Below the pieces are notes generated by a model that was given only the letters and a program-made list of their open reading frames with translations, was not told where the DNA came from and did not search any database. Position numbers and translations under genes: made by a program. 25,049 bases of DNA from S15-B10 sp045569115 (GTDB taxonomy: Bacteria; Fidelibacterota; Marinisomatia; Marinisomatales; S15-B10): contig JBJKZS010000078.1 in assembly GCA_045569115.1 (NCBI GenBank), positions 1 through 25,049 on the forward strand, read 5' to 3'. This document shows, in pieces, positions 1-7,828 of this stretch (positions are counted from its first letter, which is position 1; every line of letters starts with the position of its first letter).

Positions 1-896
1 ATTACTGCTAGCTCCCCGGATTTGCCTTTTTGAGAATTTCCATGTTCCATACCCATGATACCTTTGTACCCTTTTTTATGAATATGTTTAAAAACATTGA
101 GATAATTTATTTCTCCAGTTGTAGGCTCTTTCCTTCCAGGGTTATCTCCGATTTGAAAATAAGCGGTTTCTTTCCAAGCCTTATCAATGTTTGGAATCAA
201 ATTCCCTTCTGTAATTTGTTGATGATAAATATCAAAAAGTATTTTACAGGAAGGACTATTTACAGCACGGCAAATTTCATAAGCTTGAGGAATTTTTGAA
301 AGGAATTGGCCCGCATGATTTGCCCACCAATTAAGAGGCTCGATTACAATAATTAATCCATGAGGCTCTAAAACATCACTGGCCCGTCTTAGCGCTTCAA
401 CAACATTTGCAGTCTGGTATCCCATCTCTTTAGTTAGGTCTACATGACCTGGCACCACAGTCATCCAAGTCGCATTAACACGTTTAGCAACCTCAATAGA
501 ATCTTTAACATCCTTAACAAATTCATCCTGTAAAACCTTGTCTCCAGTGGTTAGATTTGGTTCATTCCAATAAATATTGTTTGCAACGAAAACTCCCATA
601 GTCATACCTAAACGAGCCATTTTTTTTGCAATCTTATTTTGATCTGATTTTGAACGATTTTTCATCCCATTATCTTCAATAGAACGAAACCCCTGATCAT
701 ACATAAACTGTAATTGATCAATAAAATCTTGTCCCGCATTTTCCGAAAACATCCCAAAATGAGGAGCATAATTGAGCTTAAAAGTGTCATTTTTTATATT
801 TGATTTATTATTTGAAGCAGCACCAAGTGTAGCTGAACTAATAATAGGCAATGCCACTCCTGCTGTGCCTTTTTTCAAAAAGTCTCTTCGTTTCAT
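1..896 (-). CDS. Tat-exported hydroxypyruvate isomerase-like TIM-barrel protein (3' end cut by window edge)
   Basis: This is a sugar isomerase/epimerase of the xylose-isomerase-like TIM-barrel superfamily, closest in motifs to hydroxypyruvate isomerase (Hyi), which interconverts hydroxypyruvate and tartronate semialdehyde. I read 298 residues before the frame runs off base 1. Residues 1-27 form a twin-arginine signal (MKRRDFLKKG, then a hydrophobic stretch and Ala-rich end), so export is likely, whereas classical Hyi is cytoplasmic. Superfamily landmarks are VIEPLNWW near 185-191 (E186), FDIYHQQ at 221-227 (D222, H225), IGDNPGRKEP at 249-258, TGEINY at 260-265 and GMEHG at 282-286 (E284); these match the expected metal and substrate ligands. 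The ATG at 894-896 follows a strong SD (AGAGGGTGA, rc of 901-909) and lies 16 bp after the Gfo/Idh gene, so the two are probably co-transcribed. The family is secure; the exact substrate is not, and many such paralogues act on other keto-sugars or inositol derivatives. Confidence 0.85.
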   Translation of the reverse strand, partial: MKRRDFLKKGTAGVALPIISSATLGAASNNKSNIKNDTFKLNYAPHFGMFSENAGQDFIDQLQFMYDQGFRSIEDNGMKNRSKSDQNKIAKKMARLGMTMGVFVANNIYWNEPNLTTGDKVLQDEFVKDVKDSIEVAKRVNATWMTVVPGHVDLTKEMGYQTANVVEALRRASDVLEPHGLIIVIEPLNWWANHAGQFLSKIPQAYEICRAVNSPSCKILFDIYHQQITEGNLIPNIDKAWKETAYFQIGDNPGRKEPTTGEINYLNVFKHIHKKGYKGIMGMEHGNSQKGKSGELAV

Positions 897-900
897 TTTA

Positions 901-909
901 TCACCCTCT
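901..909 (-). promoter_or_regulatory. Strong Shine-Dalgarno for the Hyi-like gene
   Basis: Read on the minus strand this is AGAGGGTGA, with the GAGGG core 7 nt before the ATG at 896. It fixes the start of the isomerase-like gene even though its 3' end is outside the window. It also shows that this organism uses SD-led initiation at least at some genes. Confidence 0.7.
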
Positions 910-912
910 ATT

Positions 913-2238
913 TTAGATAAAAGTTGTTTTTCCAGGTATCGGTATAGGATAATTCCCCTCTGCATCAGGAAGAACTGGTGCAGGATCATTAAACGAATGT
1001 AGTTCTGGGACTAAATTAAGATTTGAAGCCATAGCTTCATCCCAAGTTATTACTTGCCCAGAATAAGTAGCCATTCTTCCAAGTATAGCTGTCATAGTAC
1101 TATTAGCACCCATTTCTACATCATTATATCTGTAATCACCTCTTCTTATCGCTGAAAAAAGGAGATTATGTTCCTGTTGATATGGGTTTATATCATTTTC
1201 TCCTTTGTGATTGTAGAGTTCCTTACCCTGATTTGAAGAAATTAATCCATAGTTTGCACTATCAACGTGAACAGAACCCTTTGTACCCTGAAACACCTCA
1301 TCAACACGATTCATACATCCTCTCTGATGCCTACATTGACTAGCAACTATCTCTCCATTTGGATAAGTAAACTCTACAAAATGATGATCAAAAATATGAC
1401 CATGGTCAGGACCTTTTCTTATCTCTCGTCCTCCCATACCCTGAGCTGAAATAGGAATGTCTCCAATAAACCAATTAGCAACATCTATATTATGAATATG
1501 CTGTTCTACAATATGATCACCGCATATCCAATTAAAATAGTACCAATTACGCATTTGATATTCTAATTCTGTCTGACCAGTTTTTCTTGGTCGAACCCAA
1601 ACTCCACCACCATTCCAATATACCTGACCAGAAATAATTCTTCCGATTTTATTTCTGTCTATCATTTCTTTTACTTGAAGGTAGTTACGTTGATAATGAC
1701 GCTGAAGGCCAACAATAACATTTAATTTCTTGATCTCAGCTTTTTTCCCAACTTCAAGTATCTTTTTTATTCCAACAACATCTGTAGCTAAGGGTTTTTC
1801 CATAAAAACCTGTTTATTTTTTTCTACCGCATACTCAAAATGGATGGGTCTAAATCCGGGAGGAGTTGCTAGTATTACTACATCTGCCATATCAATAGCT
1901 TCTTTGTAAGCATCAAAACCTACCAATATAGTTTCTTCATCAACTCTCAATTTTCCAGAGTTTCCATAACGATTTAATAAATTGTCATAACATGCCTGAG
2001 CTTGATCCTTAAAAACATCCGCCAAAGCAACAATTCTAACATCAGGATCAGCTAAAATGGCTTGATGTGCAGCTCCAGTTCCACGACCACCGCAACCAAT
2101 TACAGAAACTTTAATTTCTCCTTCAAAACTTTGTTTACTAGATCTTGCAGGAAGCACATTAAATAAAACTCCAGCTGTAGCAATTCTACCTGATTTTTCA
2201 ATAAATCTTCTACGATCAATTTTTTTGTTTTTTGGCAT
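913..2238 (-). CDS. Tat-exported Gfo/Idh/MocA family oxidoreductase
   Basis: NAD(P)-dependent sugar or polyol oxidoreductase of the Gfo/Idh/MocA family, 441 residues, a usual length for secreted members. It begins with a Tat signal (DRRRFIEKSG at 8-17, then a short hydrophobic stretch to about residue 30), so it should be exported folded with its cofactor, as known for glucose-fructose oxidoreductase. The Rossmann domain shows VIGCGGRGTGAA at 46-57. The family EKP motif is at 147-149 (MEKPLA) with the catalytic-type lysine. The C-terminal half carries EQHIHNID at 245-252, fitting the catalytic His/Asp motif. The ATG is 3 bp past the stop of the SUMF1-fold gene, with GAGG about 11 nt upstream, and the Hyi-like gene follows 16 bp later, which points to one operon. 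The substrate cannot be read from sequence. Family assignment is firm. Confidence 0.93.
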   Translation of the reverse strand: MPKNKKIDRRRFIEKSGRIATAGVLFNVLPARSSKQSFEGEIKVSVIGCGGRGTGAAHQAILADPDVRIVALADVFKDQAQACYDNLLNRYGNSGKLRVDEETILVGFDAYKEAIDMADVVILATPPGFRPIHFEYAVEKNKQVFMEKPLATDVVGIKKILEVGKKAEIKKLNVIVGLQRHYQRNYLQVKEMIDRNKIGRIISGQVYWNGGGVWVRPRKTGQTELEYQMRNWYYFNWICGDHIVEQHIHNIDVANWFIGDIPISAQGMGGREIRKGPDHGHIFDHHFVEFTYPNGEIVASQCRHQRGCMNRVDEVFQGTKGSVHVDSANYGLISSNQGKELYNHKGENDINPYQQEHNLLFSAIRRGDYRYNDVEMGANSTMTAILGRMATYSGQVITWDEAMASNLNLVPELHSFNDPAPVLPDAEGNYPIPIPGKTTFI

Positions 2239-2241
2239 TTT

Positions 2242-3186
2242 TTAATATTCCTCTATTGGATTAATCCAAAACTTTTCCATAACATGTTTTAAAGGTACAA
2301 CTTTTGGACGTATGATGCGAAAACCAATATGATGAGCGTCGGTATGCCACCATAAACTCTTTGGAGACTGTGGGTCCTGTTTTTTCCAGCTTTTTCGGGA
2401 ATAGTCACGAGCCGCTGAACGGAGTTCGTTTGGCTCATCCCTGAATGAACCTCCTCTCACTACACGGGGGTAAAGTCTTTTTGAAATCCTCAAATGCGAT
2501 TTAGAAGAATAACCCTTTTTTGTATAACCATCCAAAACCCATTCCGAGACATTACCATGCATATCAAAAAGACCAAATGGATTTGGTTCTTTATTACCAC
2601 TTTTATGAACACGAAGGTGACTATTACCTTTGAACCATGCTACATCTTCAAGCTTTGAACCTTCAAAAGAAAATGAGTACCTACCATTAGTTCCAGCTCG
2701 ACATGCATATTCCCATTCTGCCTCTGTTGGAAGGCGATAAAAGTAACCTGTCCTTGCACTAAGCCATTTACAAAATTGTGAAGCACCATACTGAGTTATA
2801 TTTGTGACAGGATAACCTGGTTTATTTAGGTTTAAATAAGGCATTGTTGCTGATGATATACCATCAATATTTAACTCCAAATGACCTCGAGCCTGAGGCA
2901 CATTATCGATCTCTCTATATAAAAAAAGTTCGTACAAGTCCCATGAAACTTCCAGTGTACTCATCCAAAAATCATCAATATCAATATCTTGAATTGGACC
3001 TTCATCAGATTTTCTACCAATTTCATTATCTGGACTTCCCATTAAAAAGTTTCCACCAGTTATTGGAATCATTTCAATAGATATATCAGAGCCATTAATT
3101 AATTGAGTATATGCTTTGAAAGAGCCTGAAGAAAATTGAAATGACAAAAAAAATAACGGGGCAATAGTAAAATAAAATCTCTTCAT
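2242..3186 (-). CDS. SUMF1/FGE-fold secreted protein lacking the sulfatase-activating cysteines
   Basis: Protein of 314 residues with an N-terminal hydrophobic segment (about 5-21) that looks like a signal peptide or anchor, followed by a SUMF1 (formylglycine-generating-enzyme) domain at about 37-294. Landmarks are MIPITGGNFLMGSP at 39-52, RLPTEAEWEYACRAG at 151-165, FGLFDMHGNVSEW at 204-216, RVVRGGSF at 241-248 and IGFRIIRP at 287-294. In true FGEs an active-site cysteine pair lies shortly after the GGSF-type motif; here that stretch (RDEPNELRSAARDYSR) has none, and the only cysteines in the domain are C139 and C162. Sulfatase activation is therefore unlikely. Non-catalytic relatives include GldJ/GldK and carbohydrate-pathway proteins. 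It is the first gene of the unit with Gfo/Idh and the Hyi-like gene, and its promoter should lie in 3187-3333. The fold is firm; the function is unknown. Confidence 0.88.
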   Translation of the reverse strand: MKRFYFTIAPLFFLSFQFSSGSFKAYTQLINGSDISIEMIPITGGNFLMGSPDNEIGRKSDEGPIQDIDIDDFWMSTLEVSWDLYELFLYREIDNVPQARGHLELNIDGISSATMPYLNLNKPGYPVTNITQYGASQFCKWLSARTGYFYRLPTEAEWEYACRAGTNGRYSFSFEGSKLEDVAWFKGNSHLRVHKSGNKEPNPFGLFDMHGNVSEWVLDGYTKKGYSSKSHLRISKRLYPRVVRGGSFRDEPNELRSAARDYSRKSWKKQDPQSPKSLWWHTDAHHIGFRIIRPKVVPLKHVMEKFWINPIEEY

Positions 3187-3369
3187 ATCATCAAATTTAT
3201 AATAAAAATATAATTGCTAATATTCTATTGTTATTATTAATCTAACATTTAGTTACTAACAAAAGTTTTAATTTCATATTTCAATATACTTAAAATAATA
3301 ATTGAATTATTATTCGATAAAAACTAAAATTATTTGATCTTTTTTTATTTGGATCACTTATCTTTAATC
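3187..3369. other. Divergent AT-rich intergenic region
   Basis: This spacer separates the leftward SUMF1/Gfo/Hyi genes from the rightward prenol-kinase/DUF92 gene and must hold the starts of both transcripts unless transcription enters from elsewhere. It is nearly all A and T. I see no convincing -35/-10 pair; on the minus strand a TTGTTA is followed after 17-18 bp by AT-rich hexamers, but in this composition that is weak evidence. The one distinct structure is the inverted repeat at 3294-3314. No RNA gene or small ORF is apparent. Confidence 0.6.
3294..3314. repeat. Perfect 10-bp inverted repeat around one base
   Basis: The arms are AATAATAATT (3294-3303) and AATTATTATT (3305-3314), separated by a single G at 3304. 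The repeat ends about 55 bp before the preferred ATG of the plus-strand gene and about 108 bp before the start of the minus-strand SUMF1 gene. An odd-centred palindrome of this size in a divergent promoter region could be a dimeric repressor site. The arms are entirely A/T, so chance is a real alternative. Confidence 0.4.
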
Positions 3370-4860
3370 ATGTTTCCAATTATATCACCATTCACAAGTG
3401 ATTGGATATCATTCACTATTTTATTTTTTGGAATTTTTGGACTTATTGGATCAAGTGAATTAGTTAGAGTTAAATTGGGTTGGAAACCTGAAGTAAGTAG
3501 AAAACTAGTTCATATCCTTGTTGGTGCTATGGCGCTAGCATCTCCTTTTATTTTTGTTAGTAATATCCCTCCAACTATACTTGGTTTTATATTTTTTGCA
3601 ATTAATCTGTTTGCAATTAAAACCAGGTTTTTCAAAGGAATGCATTCAACGGAAAGAAAAACGTATGGTACTGTCTATTTTCCTTTAGCTTATGTTTTAC
3701 TATGCATTTTTTGGTGGGATCGCCAAATAACATTCCAAATTTCTTTGCTAATTCTAACATTTGCTGATACAGCTGCGGCATTAATTGGAGAAAAATGGAA
3801 TAATCCTATATTATTTAAACCCTGGCGGGACAAAAAGACAATTCAGGGTAGTCTGGGCATGGGAATTACTTCATTTTTATTAACTGGCATTGGAACAGTT
3901 CTTTTCAGACACCTTTCTGATATAGAACCTTTAGAGGCTACTACGCTATTATTACTAAGTATTATAGTTGCTTTGATGTCAACTATAACAGAAATGCTAT
4001 CTGATTCAGGCTCGGACAATCTATCTATTCCAATAGTCTCAGCAATAACATATGATCTCTATTTCTTCATCACGAATAGTGGTGAGATAATGACATTTTT
4101 CATCTGGTCTCTAATTTCTTTTCTTTTAATACTGGTTTTGTTCAAGCTTAATGTCCTAACCATTGACGGCGCATTGGGTGCATTTATTATGGGCTTATTT
4201 ATATTTGGAAGTGGTGGGTGGAAATTTCTTGTACCAATAGGATTATTTTTCCTTACATCCTCATTCCTTTCAAAAATTCTAAAAAATGACAAAGATAAAA
4301 ACTTTGAATCCTTTGGCAAAGGTTCCAGGCGAGATTTAATTCAAGTCTATGCCAATGGAGGAATTCCAATGTTAATTTCAATATGGTGGCTATATGACCC
4401 ATCAGAAATTCTATACATTGCTTTTTTAGCAAGTGTCGCATCAGCTACAGCTGATACTTGGGCAACGGAGATCGGTATTTATTCTAAAATACCACCTAGG
4501 AATTGTATCTCTTTTCGAAAATTAAAACCAAGTGTCTCAGGAGGTGTTACTCTTTTCGGGACTATTGCTTCTCTACTTGGTTCTGGAATAATCAGTCTTT
4601 CAGCACAATTCTTTCTTCAAAGTAGTGCTCAAGCATTACTAGTATTATTAGCAGGATTTACAGGAAGTATTTTTGATTCAATAATAGGAGCAACGGTTCA
4701 GGCTATATATGTCTGCAATAAGTGCGGAAAGAGAACTGAAAGGTCTCAACATTGCGGGAATTCCACAGCTTTAGAATCAGGAAATAAAACAATAAATAAT
4801 GATATGGTAAACCTGCTATGTACTCTTTCAGGAGCTACTATCGTTATATTAATAAGTTAA
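3370..4860 (+). CDS. Phytol/dolichol kinase-like (VTE5/SEC59) plus DUF92 (VTE6-like) fusion
   Basis: Polytopic membrane protein of 496 residues with two homology halves. Residues about 20-240 resemble the CTP-dependent phytol/dolichol kinase family: SRKLVHILVG near 43-52, LTFADTAAALIGEKW at 129-143, a DKKTIQGS stretch at 154-161 and TEMLSDSGSDNLSIP at 207-221. Residues about 260-496 are DUF92: TIDGALGAF at 265-273, VYANGG at 326-331, TADTWATEIG at 360-369, SGGVTLFGT at 390-398 and a C-terminal cysteine segment with CNKC at 449-452 and HC at 461-462, then NNDMVNLL. In plants VTE5 makes phytyl phosphate and VTE6, a DUF92 protein, makes phytyl diphosphate, so this protein may convert a prenol to its diphosphate. 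That activity is inference. A TTG at 3334 is in frame, but I prefer the ATG at 3370 because neither site has a clear SD. It is the only plus-strand gene and converges on the DUF4340 gene 25 bp away; no hairpin terminator is visible there. Confidence 0.88.
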   Translation: MFPIISPFTSDWISFTILFFGIFGLIGSSELVRVKLGWKPEVSRKLVHILVGAMALASPFIFVSNIPPTILGFIFFAINLFAIKTRFFKGMHSTERKTYGTVYFPLAYVLLCIFWWDRQITFQISLLILTFADTAAALIGEKWNNPILFKPWRDKKTIQGSLGMGITSFLLTGIGTVLFRHLSDIEPLEATTLLLLSIIVALMSTITEMLSDSGSDNLSIPIVSAITYDLYFFITNSGEIMTFFIWSLISFLLILVLFKLNVLTIDGALGAFIMGLFIFGSGGWKFLVPIGLFFLTSSFLSKILKNDKDKNFESFGKGSRRDLIQVYANGGIPMLISIWWLYDPSEILYIAFLASVASATADTWATEIGIYSKIPPRNCISFRKLKPSVSGGVTLFGTIASLLGSGIISLSAQFFLQSSAQALLVLLAGFTGSIFDSIIGATVQAIYVCNKCGKRTERSQHCGNSTALESGNKTINNDMVNLLCTLSGATIVILIS

Positions 4861-4885
4861 ATATATTCCATTAACAGAAAAATAA

Positions 4886-6256
4886 TCATAAATCAGAATG
4901 TTTCTCATTCTCAGGTTCTAATATCTCTTCAATCCAATCTGTTAAACGCTCAACTTGAGAAATTCTGGTCAAATAAATTCTATTAATAGATTTAGACAAG
5001 GCATAACGGTCATTGTCCTCATTAGAATTACCTATGACGAACCCAGCTGAAATATCAGAGGTATCTATTACGACTACTTCAAGAAAAGGCTCTTTCAAAC
5101 CATAATCATTAGCTTTATCAAGTTTTTCAGAAATAAGTTCAGTAGCGGTGACTCCTTCCATTGCTGAAAAAAACCGGTTCATATCTGAATCTATTACATT
5201 GAAACTTGAGTCACCATGCAAGTACCAACCAATAGTATCCTGAGGACTCAATGTGATTTGATAAACTCCTGAAATTCGAATCTCTTTTAGGGATTCTCTA
5301 TCAAAACGTGCAAGCTGCTTATCCTGAAAATAGAAAGGGTCACGAGCAAGATCATCCTTTGTTGACTCTCTAATTGTGAAAACTGGGGATCGACCTGATT
5401 CGTATCCATGAAATTCTAAATCATCACTATCTTCATTTAATGGATTACCTATAGTTATCTCTTTCAAAGCCATTTCTTCCCCAAGATTGATAATTACTTT
5501 TACTTCAGGGTTATCAAATCCAAAGGTTCCTTGATCTTGAAAATTTTCAGCAACAAATGACTTCGCTGAATAATTCGTCAAACTGCTTAAGAAACCATTA
5601 ATTCGAGATTGTTCTACAGGAAGGTTAGGAGTTTTCATGAACCAAGTCTCACCAATTTTCTCAAATAAAATAGAATGTTTTTTAGTAAAGAGTTCAACCT
5701 TGCGAACATCATCTTTGTTAAAATGAGCAATTTTTTTATCTCTAAGATCAAACAAAGTCTTTTCAGATTGAGTTTTGATGTTATCTGAGGTAATAAAAAT
5801 TGCATTTGAATCTTTAAAGGCTACAAATAAATCACCACGAGTAGGAGAATTATCACCAATTAATAAATCTAATTTTCTGCCATCTTTAGATTCAATTATT
5901 ACTTCTACATATTCTGGCTCTAAACCAAAGTTTTTCAATTTATCCGACGTGATATTAAGTGTACGTTTTATATCAGCATTTATAAAAGCAGAGTAATTCC
6001 CAGTAATAGCTGACTCCTCTACACTAGTTCGAATTGGCATAGTAATTTCCCAACTTTCTCCTAAACGCTGGTATTTGATTATATCACCTTCTTCCTGAAT
6101 AAGAGTTACAGAGTTTAGATCTTCCTCATCAATCTTTATAAGAGAAGATTGAAACGCCTCTAATTCCTCACGGTCTTTACCACCCTCAATCTCATAGAAA
6201 TAAACAAATAATCCTAATATGGTAGCAACAATAGCAAGTATCAAAGTTTTATTCAT
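4886..6256 (-). CDS. DUF4340 domain membrane-anchored protein
   Basis: Protein of 456 residues with one N-terminal membrane anchor (about 4-20) and a long exported region resembling DUF4340. Visible features are a repeated pattern in which a strand-rich block ends in a peptide-binding-like phrase (GESWEITMP near 66-74, then GETWFMKTP further on) followed by LLIGDNSP- or ITIGNPL-type turns. This suggests two or three tandem related modules. DUF4340 proteins are commonly encoded directly after GldG-like ABC auxiliary proteins, as here. It starts 9 bp after the GldG-like stop and is the last gene of the eight-gene cluster. The biochemical role is unknown; a periplasmic partner of the ABC complex is inferred from context only. 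No truncation is seen. Confidence 0.82.
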   Translation of the reverse strand: MNKTLILAIVATILGLFVYFYEIEGGKDREELEAFQSSLIKIDEEDLNSVTLIQEEGDIIKYQRLGESWEITMPIRTSVEESAITGNYSAFINADIKRTLNITSDKLKNFGLEPEYVEVIIESKDGRKLDLLIGDNSPTRGDLFVAFKDSNAIFITSDNIKTQSEKTLFDLRDKKIAHFNKDDVRKVELFTKKHSILFEKIGETWFMKTPNLPVEQSRINGFLSSLTNYSAKSFVAENFQDQGTFGFDNPEVKVIINLGEEMALKEITIGNPLNEDSDDLEFHGYESGRSPVFTIRESTKDDLARDPFYFQDKQLARFDRESLKEIRISGVYQITLSPQDTIGWYLHGDSSFNVIDSDMNRFFSAMEGVTATELISEKLDKANDYGLKEPFLEVVVIDTSDISAGFVIGNSNEDNDRYALSKSINRIYLTRISQVERLTDWIEEILEPENEKHSDL

Positions 6257-6265
6257 GATATTTAA

Positions 6266-7828
6266 TTAGGACCTTTTCATATAAACATGAATACCTAACC
6301 TCACAGCTACAATTGGAAATAAAATAATAAGAAAAAAGAGCGTCAATTTTTGTTGCCTCATAGTCATGGTAAGCGGTCTATTCTCTGGCTGTTTAGGCCT
6401 AACCGATATCAAATCTTCTTCTTCAGCAAGCCAACTTACTATATTAAGAAAAAAATCCATATTCCCAGGTGCTTGAGATACATAAACATCAGCTGAAAAA
6501 TCAGAATCACCAATTACAACCATACGTGTTTTGACAGAATCTTCTTTTTCAATTGCCATGGCAAGCGTAGTTGGCCCCTCAGTATCAGCATCATCTACAG
6601 AAGCTTTATTCTCTTCAAACAACATTTTGAAATCAGTCTCTCCCCAGCTATTCGGACTAGTATATACAAGTTCACTAATATTAGAGTCCATGTTCTCTTC
6701 ATTAATTTTGCTTAAAGATTGAGCTTTAACAAATGAAGTTGCAAATCTGAAGTTTTTAGTAATCATGTGATCACCATATTCTGCCGCCGTAGGAGCAAAA
6801 CTAACACTACTCTGTCGATTTAATCCTGATGATGTAAGAACAAAACTAGAATGTGATTCCAAAACCATATCACCATTGAACCTAATATTCCAATCTGCAA
6901 AAAGATATTCAAGGCCACTATTTGTTTCAGGGTCAAGCATAGCCAAGACATTACCTCCTTTATTTAGGAATCGTCCTAAAGCACCTACTTCACTTTCAGC
7001 AAACTGTTTTATCGGTCCAGCAATTACAATGACATCAGCATCTTGAGGAACTTCATCTTGTTGGAAAAGATTAAGCGCATCAACCTGAAAATGTTGTTTT
7101 TCAAGCTCATCTTTTACTAACTGAGCACTTGCCATTCCTGGTTCATCAGGAAATATTGCCTTTTCTCCATGGCCCTGCAAAAAGTAGACTTTACGCAATT
7201 CATCGCGAGTGACTTTTATTAGAGCATTTGTAATATCCTCCTCATCTGTGCTATTTATCTCTTCATCCTTTAGATCTGTTTTAAATACCAAAGTTGGTAA
7301 GTCAAGATATTGTTTCTCAGGACCAAAAAATTCTCTTACTCTCTCTGGCTCTTTGATAGGATCAATTATTTCAAAATTAAATTTCCCTGAATAATGGGTA
7401 TACTCTACCATCCTATCTTCCATTTGACGTGTTTCAGCATCTCCTACAAAAGAAATTAGAGTTACCTCACGATCAAGATTACGAAGTATTTTTACAGTTT
7501 GCTCAGAAAGAGAAAACTCTTGTTGAGAAGTTGTGTCTACTCTCCAAGAATGGCGAATACTCAAATAATCAAGCAAACCAATAATCACTAAAACAAGTAA
7601 TATTACCAATGCCGCGTTTGCCCCAAGTTGAGTTCTTTTAGACTTTATTCTATCTATTACTTCTTGAAAATTGGAAATCAAAGGGAATAAGAAAAGGATT
7701 GAACCAATGCCTATGAGCATCCATGCTAACCAATCAAACTGCACTATGGAAACACCATAAAGCCATCCCAAGAAAAGAATACCTAGGCCATCATAAGATG
7801 AACCTCTCCAAAGTTTTATAGATTTCAT
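6266..7828 (-). CDS. GldG-like ABC transporter auxiliary protein
   Basis: About 520-residue protein of the GldG/ABC_transp_aux family, the exported partner of ABC-2 permeases in Gld-type systems. It has about three hydrophobic segments in the first 90 residues, then the family phrase FSLSEQTVKILRNLDREVT and a large extracytoplasmic domain with IVIAGP and LAMLDP strands. One C-terminal membrane segment (LTLFFLIILFPIVAVRLGI) follows. An ATG at 7840 is in frame, but I choose the ATG at 7828: GGAGG lies 5 nt before it and it forms TGATG with the stop of the upstream permease gene, the signature of translational coupling. In Bacteroidetes GldA/F/G are linked to gliding and type IX secretion; such triplets also occur in non-gliders, so gliding is not implied. 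Confidence 0.87.
   Translation of the reverse strand: MKSIKLWRGSSYDGLGILFLGWLYGVSIVQFDWLAWMLIGIGSILFLFPLISNFQEVIDRIKSKRTQLGANAALVILLVLVIIGLLDYLSIRHSWRVDTTSQQEFSLSEQTVKILRNLDREVTLISFVGDAETRQMEDRMVEYTHYSGKFNFEIIDPIKEPERVREFFGPEKQYLDLPTLVFKTDLKDEEINSTDEEDITNALIKVTRDELRKVYFLQGHGEKAIFPDEPGMASAQLVKDELEKQHFQVDALNLFQQDEVPQDADVIVIAGPIKQFAESEVGALGRFLNKGGNVLAMLDPETNSGLEYLFADWNIRFNGDMVLESHSSFVLTSSGLNRQSSVSFAPTAAEYGDHMITKNFRFATSFVKAQSLSKINEENMDSNISELVYTSPNSWGETDFKMLFEENKASVDDADTEGPTTLAMAIEKEDSVKTRMVVIGDSDFSADVYVSQAPGNMDFFLNIVSWLAEEEDLISVRPKQPENRPLTMTMRQQKLTLFFLIILFPIVAVRLGIHVYMKRS

Noticed and set aside
3334..3369. In-frame TTG start 12 codons upstream of the chosen ATG of the kinase/DUF92 gene
   Set aside because: No SD precedes it, and the added residues belong to no motif. 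The ATG at 3370 is simpler, although this organism does seem to use TTG at two other genes, so it is not excluded.
4861..4885. Bidirectional terminator between the converging kinase/DUF92 and DUF4340 genes
   Set aside because: The 25-bp gap has no inverted repeat; any terminator would have to lie inside a gene.
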